This document shows, in pieces, positions 34,281-44,492 of a DNA stretch of 64,000 nt. The translations under genes were made by a program, and so were the position numbers. Numbering within the stretch: position 1 is the stretch's first letter; every line of letters begins with the position of its first letter. Source of the DNA: Turritopsis dohrnii (lineage: Eukaryota > Cnidaria > Hydrozoa > Anthoathecata > Oceaniidae); NCBI GenBank assembly GCA_027922465.2, contig BQMF02000286.1:62001-126000 (forward strand). The letters are read 5' to 3'. The notes under the pieces are model-generated. The model had not been told where the DNA came from, did no database searches, and worked only from the letters and a program-made list of their open reading frames with translations.

Positions 34281-34850
34281 CTAGCTGAAACTGTTGAAAT
34301 TTTGGAGAAGTTCAGAAGTGCTTTTCCTCTTCGCCAGCCTCTTGAATAACTTACTAAAACCAAATACATAGCGGTCTTCAAACCTGGTCATAATTCTGAT
34401 ATCCAAATGTTTCAATTCCAAGGACCTATTTGCAGCCGTCAAGGCTAACAACATTGTTGTTTTAAAAGTAAGATTCTTGTTTTCGTTAGGAAAAAGGGTT
34501 CTTAAGTATTTCAACACTGCCTCTACATCCCATATAAATTCATACGTTGGCTGGGGAGGTCTTTTATCAAATACCCCAGCCATTAATTGGGTTACCCTGG
34601 GGTGTTGCATAGAAATACGTAATTTCGTATTTCTATGGGTGTTGCCTTACTGATAATCCTTCAATGTGTTGGTGATATGTCGAAATGGCTGACCTGCGGT
34701 TATTGACAGTCCTGTAGGCATTTCCATCCTCAAATAAGACTGCCAAAAAAGTCCAGAACATAATTTAAAGAACACTGAAACGGATCAATCTGTCTTGTAA
34801 CACACCAGCCAGACCACATTCTCCAGGCTGATTCGTAACTTTGGCTGGTT
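34281..34850 (-). pseudogene. tyrosine recombinase relic (DIRS/Crypton-like)
   Basis: On the minus strand, about 34800-34646 encodes an N-terminal core-binding region (IDPFQCSLNYVL, then YRTVNNRRSAISTYHQHI). The open frame 34610-34281 continues with HPRVTQLMAGVFDKRPPQPT, FIWDVEAVLKYL and LALTAANRSLELKHLDIR, where the Arg of NRSLEL is the likely first catalytic residue. The later catalytic block (HxxR, Tyr) is absent. Two lesions separate the parts: an indel in an A6 run near 34745, and a 37-nt duplication/insertion at 34609-34645. The order of segments matches the integrase-like proteins of DIRS elements and Cryptons abundant in cnidarians. Confidence 0.72.
34600..34645. mobile_element. 28-bp palindrome inserted with 9-bp TSD
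   Basis: GGGTGTTGC occurs at 34600-34608 and again at 34637-34645. Between them, 34609-34636 is a near-perfect palindrome with 11-bp arms (ATAGAAATACG and CGTATTTCTAT) and a 6-nt centre. The insertion shifts the frame of the recombinase relic. Confidence 0.8.
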
Positions 34851-34856
34851 AGAAAT

Positions 34857-35060
34857 TTTTGCCGTGAGAACAACTTTCTTTTGTCGCAAACTATTTTCTT
34901 TTGCCGTGGGCTACTTTCTTTTGCCGTGGGCTATTTTCTTTTGCCGTGAACTATTTTTCTTCTAATTTTTCTTCTGTCTTCTTCTTTTGCCGTGTGTCAT
35001 TTTCTTTTACCGTAAGTTTTTTTCTGTTGCCGTGGCAGTTATGGGCCACCGTAACAAATG
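34857..35060. repeat. 'TTTTCTTTTGCCGTG' minisatellite and flank
   Basis: About six to seven irregular units of about 20-24 bp share CTTTTGCCGTG, followed by GCAGTTATGGGCCACCGTAA. The reverse complement of the right portion occurs at 31240-31325. Confidence 0.75.
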
Positions 35061-35896
35061 GAGTTTGAGTAATGAAACTTTAATTACAGTCAAATGAAAT
35101 TAACTGATTTCCATCACAATAAGTACGGGGTTTTAAAAATGTCCACTACATAGAGGTTACTCTATGAGGCTTCGGCCATGATTCGGCCGGTTCCTGGAAA
35201 AAGTGTCCACTTAATAACATGTCTGCTAGGTTGGACCGTAACGTAAATTTTATATCGATCGAATCCTTATTTTTTGGTCTTTTTCGTGATATAATTTTTG
35301 TAGGAAATGGAAAAAAATTGAAGAAGAGAAAATCGAAAAATAAGTTTGGAAAAACTCATTGATTTCGTAACGATCAATAAAATTTATAAAAATTAATTGG
35401 ATATTTTCTTCAAAAATGCGATGAAAATTTTTGAAGCCAACGTTTAAAAACACACTGTATATTCGCTTAATCATATTATCAACAAATTAAGCAACATTAC
35501 TTCTAGCGTTTGACCTCGGTTGCTTATAAAAAAATAACGTGTAAATATGCGGGTTTTCTGTTTGACTGTGTCAGTGACTTGTTCAATGAGATAGCGTTGG
35601 AACTTAATTCTTTGATTCTATTACTTCAAAGTTTAGGCTATCGCTTTTCGATAGAACTTATAAACAGAACCTGTTTAGTTTTGCCAACTTAGTTTTCAAT
35701 TATAGTTTTACATGCTCTATTTTAACATGTTTATTCGTTATCTGCGCGCAATGGATTCAAATTTGGTACGTAAACATGTTACATATTATGTTCTCAGTTG
35801 GTTTAAATATGAAAGAATACGACGACGAGTTAAGCTTTTTTGTGTGTTTATTTACAACCTTCGTTTATTTACAACCCTCGTGCATGTAACTGCCGT

Positions 35897-36065
35897 CAGA
35901 GGCGTAGTTAGGGTCAGTCAAAAAAACCTGGAGGAGTTCAACATTACGATATTTCCTTTCAGTCTTAAGTGGCGATTAGGTAGGTTACTTGCACGCTTTT
36001 CTTTTCTACCCTAAATGACTTAACTCTACTCCACAAATTTTGACTGATCTCTGGCTACGCCTCTG
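35897..36065. mobile_element. hAT-like MITE, CAGAGGCGTAG termini, 5-bp TSD
   Basis: The left terminus is CAGAGGCGTAGTTAGGGTCA. The right terminus, reverse complemented, is CAGAGGCGTAGCCAGAGATC. Both flanks read GCCGT. It is 169 bp. CAGAGGCGTAG ends are common among hAT-type MITEs. Confidence 0.75.
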
Positions 36066-36093
36066 GCCGTAATATGTTAGTTGAACGCAAGTC

Positions 36094-37331
36094 TTACACC
36101 AAAAACGGAGGAGGTGTGTCTTTCATTTTTTGTTCTTTCAGCAGGTTGATGACGTTGCCGAAGAGAGTAAGGTCCTTCCTGCGGAGAAACTCCAAATATT
36201 CACACTCGCGCAATGTCAGAAATCTATAGACAATTTTTTCTGACAAATTACGATTGAAACGTGTCATTGCGAGGAAATGCTCAGCGAATGTCACGACGAT
36301 GCCAAGCAATGAGCTGACAATTGAAACGACCAAGGCTACCCATAAAACCAACACAATGTATTGGTACAAAATATTGGTAGAGATTCCACACACGGTCGTC
36401 ACTTTGTCGGACATTGCTGTGTCGTGTAAGACACAAATTCCAAATGCCGGTAGCATTTCAGTCCCAGGTGTTTCAAAATCCACGACAATTCTAGGATCTT
36501 CACGTGCCCAGCGGATCCATTGAACACCATAATCGAAAAACTTCTTGTGAAGTAACAAGTGGAGGACCTGGAATACTGTGATGTTAACAGCCACATTTAA
36601 CAACTTTATGACAATGTTGAAGAAAATCCGCAACCTCATCTTACGAATCGAGTTCACGTTATGGCTGAAATAATTCTTAACAATTTCCTCAGCAGTGATC
36701 TGAAACACAAAGCATGTTTTACTTCAAAACAAATAACAACAACGAATAACAACAACATGATAGAGGAAAAACTAGACTGGTGACTTACATGAGTTCTTTT
36801 CAGGTTTAATCGCAGGCTTATGATGTCAGTGTTAACAACTCGAAAGAGTAAATATGGCAGATAGAATAGCAATGATAAGCTGGCCACGCAGAAAGGCAAC
36901 CACTGGTACTGAGTTAAAAAACGTTTTTTCATCGGTAAACAATCCTTTCTAACATGTTTGTTTGAAGTAATTTGATCAGTCCGACAAAGCGCGTTTGTAG
37001 TGTTCCAGATGCCGTCAAAATCCGGATTGGCCGGGATGCCGTAGTATGCCGAATCCTTCACATGTTCACCCAATTCGGGAAAAATGAAAAAGCCTTTGAT
37101 CCAACACGAATGATTAATGAAGGTCTCTGGCAAGCTGGAGTTGTACGGTGGGATACATGCTACAGTGTCATGGTACCAATTTATTCCCATCACAAAAGAG
37201 GCCACCAGAAAGATCTTAAGCACGCAAATTCTGATAAACTGGTCAGTGAAGCCATCATGTCGAGGTTTAAAATCCAACAAGAACTTCAACAAGAACTCAG
37301 AATGTTTTGATGGAAGAAGATTCATGATCAA
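36094..37331 (-). CDS. innexin, 2 exons, 382 aa
   Basis: Exon 1 is 37331-36789 and exon 2 is 36699-36094; the intron is 89 bp with GTAAGT and TTTCAG sites and phase 0. Innexins form hexameric gap-junction or hemichannels in the plasma membrane. Four membrane segments are visible: about residues 36-54, 148-165, and two in exon 2 (LLNVAVNITVFQVLHLL; YQYIVLVLWVALVVSIVSSL). The family signature YQW is present as QYQWLPF (141-147) just before the second segment. Extracellular loop 1 has four Cys (59, 76, 116, 131) and loop 2 has two (GICVLHD, TVCGIS). The cytoplasmic tail (LTLRECEYLEFLRRK) is shared with the neighbouring innexin. The start MIM could equally be its second Met. It faces the other innexin head to head. 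Confidence 0.93.
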
Positions 37332-37544
37332 ATGTCAAAACTATCTTTGCACACGGCAGTTTTTAAACGGCCCCCTCGAATAAAAGCAGAGGCTGGTGTG
37401 AAAAGTTTATGAGAAGAGATGGTTTATCACTTAGAAGAAAGACAACTACAACTCAAAAAGATCCTTCCCTTTTGATTGATCATTTATTGCATACGTTGCA
37501 TAATTTTCATAGAATTTTAGAGCATTTTTTTTTTAAATTTAAAG

Positions 37545-37628
37545 AACGCCTCCCTCTTTTAAACGCCCCCCCAAAAACTGAAAAAAAATTAATAAACACC
37601 CCGGGCGTTTATTCGAAGCATTACGGTA
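37545..37628. mobile_element. right end of a CCGTAA...AATAAACGCCC MITE
   Basis: GGGCGTTTATTCGAAGCATT followed by ACGGTA is the inverted counterpart of the left end at 31105. AAACGCCCCCCC precedes it. The left end is not clear. Confidence 0.55.
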
Positions 37629-38118
37629 TGCAAATGATAGCCATTCGGTATTAAACCAAAATGTGAGCGTACTGTGAAAAAGACAGAAGTAAAATCTCAC
37701 GTGAAAAACGCCTGTATCCCAATATTTGTGCATAAGCTGAATAATGTTTTTTTCTCTGAACTATTAATAATCTACAATATCATTTGGAAACAAATGATGA
37801 CAAATGATTTTGCTGCTGGATTTGTTGAAGTTGTAATATCACGGCATATAGCGATGGATAAAATATTCGATATAAGATCAAATACGCTAGTCCATTTTGC
37901 TTTTTTCTTCATTTTTTTTTTTTTTTTTTTGAGAAGGAGAAATATGAATTGAGACAAGTCTGTTAGTGATCATACTGCAAGTTGCAGTACTTTTTGACCC
38001 GAAGTGAAAGCGAAGTATAGTATACCCAAGTGAAATGAAGTGAAACTCACGTGAAAGAAATTCACAACACCGGCATCAAATTTCACGCCAGTATGACTCA
38101 CTCTCGGATACGTGTAAC

Positions 38119-38119
<1 letters not shown>

Positions 38120-38158
<39 letters not shown>
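38120..38158. repeat. poly(C) run, 39 nt
   Basis: Homopolymer preceded by GATACGTGTAACA. The length may be an assembly estimate. Confidence 0.9.
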
Positions 38159-38204
38159 TTAAATTGTTTATGGCTTGAGAGAAAGTTGTAGGAGAATTTA
38201 CACT

Positions 38205-38345
38205 GGAACTATTCTTATTTTACAAGAAAATTCAGGCTCAGGCTGTTGTTAATTTTTGGAGTAATGATTTAAGCCTCAGTCGCTCTTAATTTTGTTTATA
38301 TGTTTTGATCTGAGGTTCGTGTTCTTATAAAATTGTTTTTATAAA
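38205..38345. repeat. dispersed repeat with TTCAGGCTCAGGCTG
   Basis: Inverted copy of 63835-63978. It shares GAAAATTCAGGCTCAGGCTG, GAGCCTCAG-like blocks and GTGTTCTTATAAAATTGTT. Confidence 0.75.
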
Positions 38346-38529
38346 AAAAATTGTAATTAATTGCAAAATAAATGAAATAAGAGAATAAAGCTAGCAATCA
38401 ATAAAAATGTCGAAAAATAGACTGCTGCAATACAAACATTTTGTGCTAATAGCTTGATGTTGATCATTTTGATAACGGTATAGTGTGATGGTATATATCG
38501 AGGGAAAACAACACTGTCATGCGAAGTGA

Positions 38530-39120
38530 TGGGAAACCCGCTAACTCAACATAATTCCTTCGGCCCCGCCACTTTCGACGTTTTTGAATGGAAATTTCCC
38601 CCGCTATCTCGACATTTCTAACTCGACACCCATCTATATCTCGACATAAATATTTCGGTCCCTCGACAAAAAACTCGACATTTTCATAATTTTAACTGTT
38701 GTTATTTCCTTAATTATCGTTCTGAGCTCATGTTCTGTCACCGTCAATCAAAATCCTGTGAATTTAGGAGATGGGGAAAGGATACAGGTATGTACACACT
38801 TCACTTCGTTGACAAAGCAGGATATCTAAATATTCTTAGATAGCGGTATCAGGCAATCAATGAACTTTAATTTTTGGAAATTTGCTATTACGATAAAAAT
38901 ATATTCCAAATTAAGAAATTATTAGTTTTTTTTCTTATTTAATTCTTCTAGGTACTGTCCGAACCTAATAAAAGCAAAATAATAGGGGTGGTAGGTCCGG
39001 TGAACAAAAATATTAAATTAAAAACAATCCTCCATTAACTCGACCCCCGCCTAACTCGACATTTTCCCCGGGTCCCCCGCGATGTCGACAATGTTGACAA
39101 TGTCGATGTCGCGAGGGGCA
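38530..39120. mobile_element. possible 'AACTCGACA' pogo-like element
   Basis: CCGCTATCTCGACATTT, AACTCGACACCC and CTCGACAAAAAACTCGACA near the left, and TTAACTCGACCCCCGCCTAA near the right, resemble the subterminal repeats of other pogo-like MITEs. I could not fix the termini. Confidence 0.35.
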
Positions 39121-40716
39121 TCTGTAGTGGTACGGTACTATTTTCACTATAGTAGATCGCTCTCCGTTGTATTCGAATTCTTGCTCCCGCGAGACTTTAT
39201 ACAAACATGGTGACTAAAGATCAAACGATCACTCAATAGAACTGTTTGGTATTATTGTGAAATATATTTTGGATTGGGATATTGTCGAAATATATTATCA
39301 GTATGTCAAAATATTTTTTTGATGAAGACATAATTGATAAATAAGCTTTTTCAAATTTTAGACAAAAGAATAATAAAAACATTCAATATAGTAGTTAATT
39401 ATGCGGAAATTGTAATGCATGTAATTGATGAATGAAGTTTTATACCGATTCTCTCTACGATTTGATATAATTATGCAATGCAATCTATTAAAAATCGTAA
39501 TACGTGTCCGAGAAATGACAATACATAAATGGAGGGTCTGTCCTTAATAGTAGAACAGAATTATATATCGTTATTTCAAGAACATTGACAAAGAACTCTC
39601 AACAACCTATACTGAAAATAACTTTTTTTCAGATAACTTACAATTTACTTTATCACCAAGGTAAGTTTTAGATATTTATCTTTTTGTGGGATGTGGGTGG
39701 GTGAAGTAAAGAAAGATAAAAACTGTTAATCACTCTCTCTCTTGGGAGTTGAATTTTTCTTCTTTTAAAACACTAAAGACTTTCACGTGGTATTCACACA
39801 ATTGTTAGTCCTTCAATAGAAAAAGAAAGTGATAACGATTGCGGGTAATACTAAATTTAAGTATTTTTAAACAATATTCAAAATTGATATATTTGAAAAC
39901 AAACAAATAAATTTAAAGTTGTATTTAAGGTTATCTTACGTAAATTTACGTAACTTTATAATATTGATCCCAATACTACTGTATCTGTAGTTTTTGATGG
40001 GACTATTTTCTTATTGTTTCGTAAACAGACTAACTATTTCATCATTCTAGAGGGATAATAACAAGGCTATACCGCTTATCTTTTGATATAAATATGTGAT
40101 CCTTTTCACGCTATAGGTCGTGCTGAAAAAAATTCGATTTAATGATCGAAGATAGTATTATATTTCAACCAATCAAATGGCTCTAAATAAATTACCGTTC
40201 CTTAATGAACCTATTAAAAACGTTCTTATTGTTTCGCTTTCTTTGTTGGTTGGTCTGATGAATGACATGCGTGGCGTAAAGCTCATAAAAGGCATGGTTA
40301 ATAAACAAAGTCAGAAGATGATTTTATTAAACTGTCTTAATTAAAGTCGAGAGAACGTACAAGGTTTTTTATATTTTTTCGTTTTTTGATTCGAAGCTTT
40401 TTTTTATTCTGAATATAAGTTTTGTTGTGATTTTTTTTTACCTGTATGGTAGAGAGCGTTCGCGCCTTCTTCGTAGGAGTTTATATCGAACAGGTGTGTA
40501 AACGTTTTTCAGTTTATAAAGAGACATGCTAAAGTTAACAGGTTAAGTGTGAAACCACGTTTACAAATATTCGATTATTTATCATGTAAAGAATAGTTAT
40601 CTTTGAATCGCTTTTATTTTAGCAACACCAAAAAAATATAAGAGAAGGCGTTCGTTTTTATAATCGCAGGAAGATTTTTAAAACAAGTGAACAGTCGATA
40701 AAGAATCTACAAGAAG

Positions 40717-42478
40717 ATGTCGATGATTACTGGTACTCTGAAGGGCTTGCTTACGATAAAGCTAAAAGCTCGACATGATACGTTCACAGACCAATTTAAT
40801 CGGATCTTCATGGTCAAAATGGCGATGGTTAGTTCGTTTCTGTTGGGATTAAATTGGTTCAAAGATACCATCACCTGTATTATTCCTGGTACGGCAGGAA
40901 TCGACAAAGGTTTCGTTCATCAAGCTTGCTGGATTCAAGGTACGAGTCCTCACTAAATAAGATTTTATAAATTCTTGGTTCCTTGTTTTTTTCTTCATTT
41001 ATTTTCTAAAGTACAGTTTTTATGGCCGAACTTTTGCCTTGTCTAATGTAAAGCTAGTGACCTGTACATATGAGAACTGTCGCACTCTAAAGTAAAAGTA
41101 TTGACTAAGTCTAATCGCAGGTTAATTGATTTACATTAGACAAGGCGAAAGTTCGACCGTATAAACTACTTTGAAAATTTAAAATGAAAGATTCAATTAA
41201 GAGAGCGAGCAGTAAATATTTTGTTTCCTGACTGACCCTCTGCTGTAAAAGCGTTTCAGTTTCTCTACGTAACATTCAAATACTTAATTTTCAATAGTAA
41301 GAATAATATGAATTGAGTTTGTACGAAATGCATGCTTTTGATCGCACCTGTTAACAAATAATCTTGTAGCTTTTGGCGCTCACTAAACAAATGGCGCGAA
41401 ATCTTTCTGTATGATTTTCGAAGAAAACGCGCCAAATCAATAAAAACAATTATTTCCTTTTTGTTTAGGATTTTATATTTTCAAAGATCTCCGTATGACT
41501 GAAACGAACAGGCTGGAGTATTATGGCATACCTAGGGACCTTTCTTTAAATGGACGGCTGACAACCACGGGTTCACTCTGCACTGTTAGTCCAAGAACTC
41601 CAGAGTGTGTGCCACTGGAAAAAACATTTTATTTACAATATCAGTGGTTTCCGTTCTACATAGCAGTCATAGGGTTCTTGTACTATTTACCATACATCCT
41701 TTTCCGTTTTATCAATACGGACATGATTAGTTTAAAGACAAGCATTAAGGCTGTGGATCCTGATATCGATGGCTTAGTCAAAAATTACTTCAACTACCAA
41801 ATCAACCCTCCATTACAGATGAAAATGAGGTTGATATTAAACATTCTGGTGAAGCTTTGTTACCTGATTGTCAATGTGATAGCGTTTGTAGGTACGGACA
41901 GCTTGTTGAATGGTGACTTCAAAAAGTATGGTAGCAAGTGGATAAAATGGAGTAAAAAGCCAAACGACATCGCGTATGATTATACATCATCCCGAACAAT
42001 GATCAAACCAGGAGAAGTGTTGTTGCCTACCTTTGGGTTTTGTGAAGTTTTGGAATTGTCTAAAGATGTGAAACATGAGCTGTTTAACAGTCACAGATTT
42101 GTTTGTGAGATCTCCCAGAATGTTTTGTACCAGTATGTGTTGATTTTGTTGTGGTTTTTGTATATTTTTGGTATGGTGGTCAGCTCCATCGGCCTCATCA
42201 TGAAAATCGTGGATCATGTCATTACTGCTTCGTGCTTTTTGTCGCAAGGTGACCAGGCAAGAAAAGTTTACCAATCACTTACGCTGAGAGAGTGTGAATA
42301 CTTAGAGTTTATCCGCAAAAAGAATATGCCTGTTTATGGCAAGGTGGTTCGTAAACTGGGCGACGATCGGCTGGACCGCGATCGGTATCTCCATGGCAAC
42401 GGTTATGGCCCTGCCATTCAAATGCAAGATCCATACGCTGTCAGTAAAAAATTACTTGAGGAGGTGAAACCATTGTAA
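40717..42478 (+). CDS. innexin, 2 exons, 410 aa
   Basis: Exon 1 is 40717-40939 and exon 2 is 41469-42478; the intron is phase 1 (GTACGA, TGTTTAG). The total is 1233 nt. The first exon ends inside extracellular loop 1 at CWIQG. Features in order: segment 1 at about residues 31-48; loop 1 with four Cys (54, 71, 112, 121); QYQWFPF (131-137) before segment 2; a cytoplasmic loop with AVDPDIDGLVKNYF; segment 3 (ILVKLCYLIVNVIAFV); loop 2 with GFCEVLE and RFVCEIS; segment 4 (YVLILLWFLYIFGMVVSSIG); and a tail with SLTLRECEYLEFIRKKN. Gap-junction channel subunit. The intron position differs from that of the neighbouring innexin, so the pair is an old duplication or intron gain and loss has occurred. 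Intron 1 holds a TA-type MITE (41023-41159). Confidence 0.94.
41023..41159. mobile_element. TA-flanked 'CGGTCGAAC' MITE, copy 2
   Basis: The left end TGGCCGAACTTTTGCCTTGT mirrors the right end ACAAGGCGAAAGTTCGACCG, with TA at 41021-41022 and 41160-41161. It lies in intron 1 of the innexin gene. The right flank TATAAACTAC also follows the copy at 1608-1740. Confidence 0.8.
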
Positions 42479-43897
42479 ATCGGACTTTTGTGGACATTTT
42501 ATATTCTCGGAAAATCTACCAAATGTTGGTGATTGCAACTTGACAAGGCTTCGTGTTCGTTTTCGTGATCGTAGGAATGAGTAATTCTGCGTTAGTTGCC
42601 ATAGATACGAACAAGTCACAGACAAACATTCCATTTTTTTTGTACTATTATTGTTATTATTATTCGGTGTTTTCAATGCATTTCTTTTTAAATTTTGTAA
42701 AAGTATTTATAAACGAACGCACCAAGGAAGATATGTTTACCATATCGGTTTTTATTAAGTAAATGGCTACGATTAAAAGAGAGCTTTTAGTATGTTTTGT
42801 CCCTGGATTAAGTTTGTACATTTTTGTTCATTATTTAAAATGTTTATTTGTTTGTTTTTATGTTATTTATCCTTCATATGTACCAATACATTTAACTTTC
42901 AATAGCTTGACCGGTTCTAGTTCCTCGATTCGAAGTTTTATGAGGTGTAAACAAAGTTTTTGTCACGATAAGTCTGTTTTCATCTGTAATATCGAAATTC
43001 TTTCCTCGGTTTACATCTTTTCGAATTCAATTTCTGTACGGTTTCATTTTTTTTTGTATGTTTTTGCACAGTCCAGTCCATGTATATAAATTGCAACTAG
43101 CAAGTATATGAAATCCTTAGGGAACAAATAAGTGGTTCCATTTAGACTTCCTAGCCAAGAGGGAGTTGAATATATACGTATGTGTTTCATGTATGTACTT
43201 CAGATATTTTTTTAAGTTGGTATTTTTTGTGTGTCTAGAGATATGAGTATTTCTTTTAAAAGAGGATTTTATTTCCAAAGAATTCTTTAAAAATTCATGT
43301 AGCTTTTTAATCACTTTGCTTTTTTTTTTTAAAAAAGAATTATCTCCCCATGTATTGAAAGGATATAGCAATTGGTTGATATGTTACATTCGAATCATCC
43401 TTCCTCACAAGAGTCAAATCAATTTTTTCTCATAAATCTACCCGTCGTTTAATTGTCATTTTCTTTAAAATTAAATGACCAACCGCCATCTAATCTTAAA
43501 TTTAATCACATGCTGGTCATTATGGTTTATTCAAATGTATTTTTAATCTCCTCCGATTGAAGGAGGTAAATCTTTTTGTCAGTGGTAGTCAGACTGAGGC
43601 TGTGTTTAAATGACGAGTTTAAAACACATCACGATGGACAGACCTAAAATCACAATTTACATTTAATGCGATCGGCTAACCGTTTTTTGACTGATGGTCA
43701 ATGAGCCCTTGCAATCAAACAGAGGAAACGAGCTGTCTTAGAAAGTACTAATTTTTGAATAGTATTTGTGAAAAATACGATATCTAAAGTCGGCAAATTA
43801 CATTATCTCTTTTAGATGAGACCTATTTAAACAGACCTTTATTAAAAATACAGAATTTTACGACTTTCTGTAATTTCCGCTGAGAAGTACATCTTAC

Positions 43898-43923
43898 CAT
43901 AGTTAATATTAATATTAACTATG
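43898..43923. repeat. 26-bp perfect palindrome
   Basis: 13-bp arms, CATAGTTAATATT and its exact complement, with no spacer. AT-rich composition makes chance less unlikely. Confidence 0.9.
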
Positions 43924-44398
43924 ATTTTACCAACCTCGAGATAGAAATAAACTCGGTACCAGTTCACCTTAGCTATCACTTTGCTACGCATGTAACTAAC
44001 GTCAACGTTAACCGGTGTTTTTCCACAAAATGCGTGTGGTGATAATCAAACCTTCAAGGTAGGGTGCTTGCTTCCTCTGGTCGAGTCATGTCATCGACTT
44101 AAAAGCCGAATCAACCACTCATCTTAGGGCAATTGAGGATAAAACGAGCCACTTGATGTGGTGGTGGGTGTTACCTTGTTGAGCGGTTACCATTGTTACA
44201 GTTTTCATGGACCAAATAAATGGGAACTTCTTTCCCAGAATCCTTATTGATGACGGTAACTTCAGCAACTGAAAAAGTCAGTCCAGGGTAAGTCATAGAT
44301 GGAACAAAAAATGATTGTAGATGTATTAGAACAATTTTTCGAAAACGACGGAGCTCGATTCTTCATAATGCTACATTAGATTTGAACTGCAATAAAGC

Positions 44399-44492
44399 CA
44401 ACCTCGAACCCAGGAATTCTTGCCTTTACGATATATATACGGATCCTGTATATCGAAAATCCAAAAGGCAAGAAACCCTGGGTTCGAGGTTG
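44399..44492. repeat. 94-bp palindromic MITE, 'CAACCTCGAACCCAGG' family
   Basis: The left arm CAACCTCGAACCCAGG, TTCTTGCCTTT, CGATATA is mirrored by TATATCG, AAAGGCAAGAA, CCTGGGTTCGAGGTTG. Other family members or halves are at 862-928, about 30990 and about 45640. Confidence 0.85.

Larger units (their letters stand above)
37332..40716. other. 3.4-kb divergent intergenic region between the innexins
   Basis: Presumably holds both promoters. Repeats seen are a MITE end at 37600-37628, poly(C) at 38120-38158, a repeat at 38205-38345 (inverted copy at 63835-63978), and an 'AACTCGACA'-rich stretch at about 38530-39120 that resembles a pogo-like MITE with unclear ends. Confidence 0.5.

Noticed and set aside
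36254..37383. Plus-strand frames over the minus-strand innexin
   Set aside because: Shadows of the innexin exons.
40717..40956. Single-exon reading of the innexin start through to 40956
   Set aside because: The frame runs into intron sequence. The GT at 40940 and acceptor at 41468 restore the family match.
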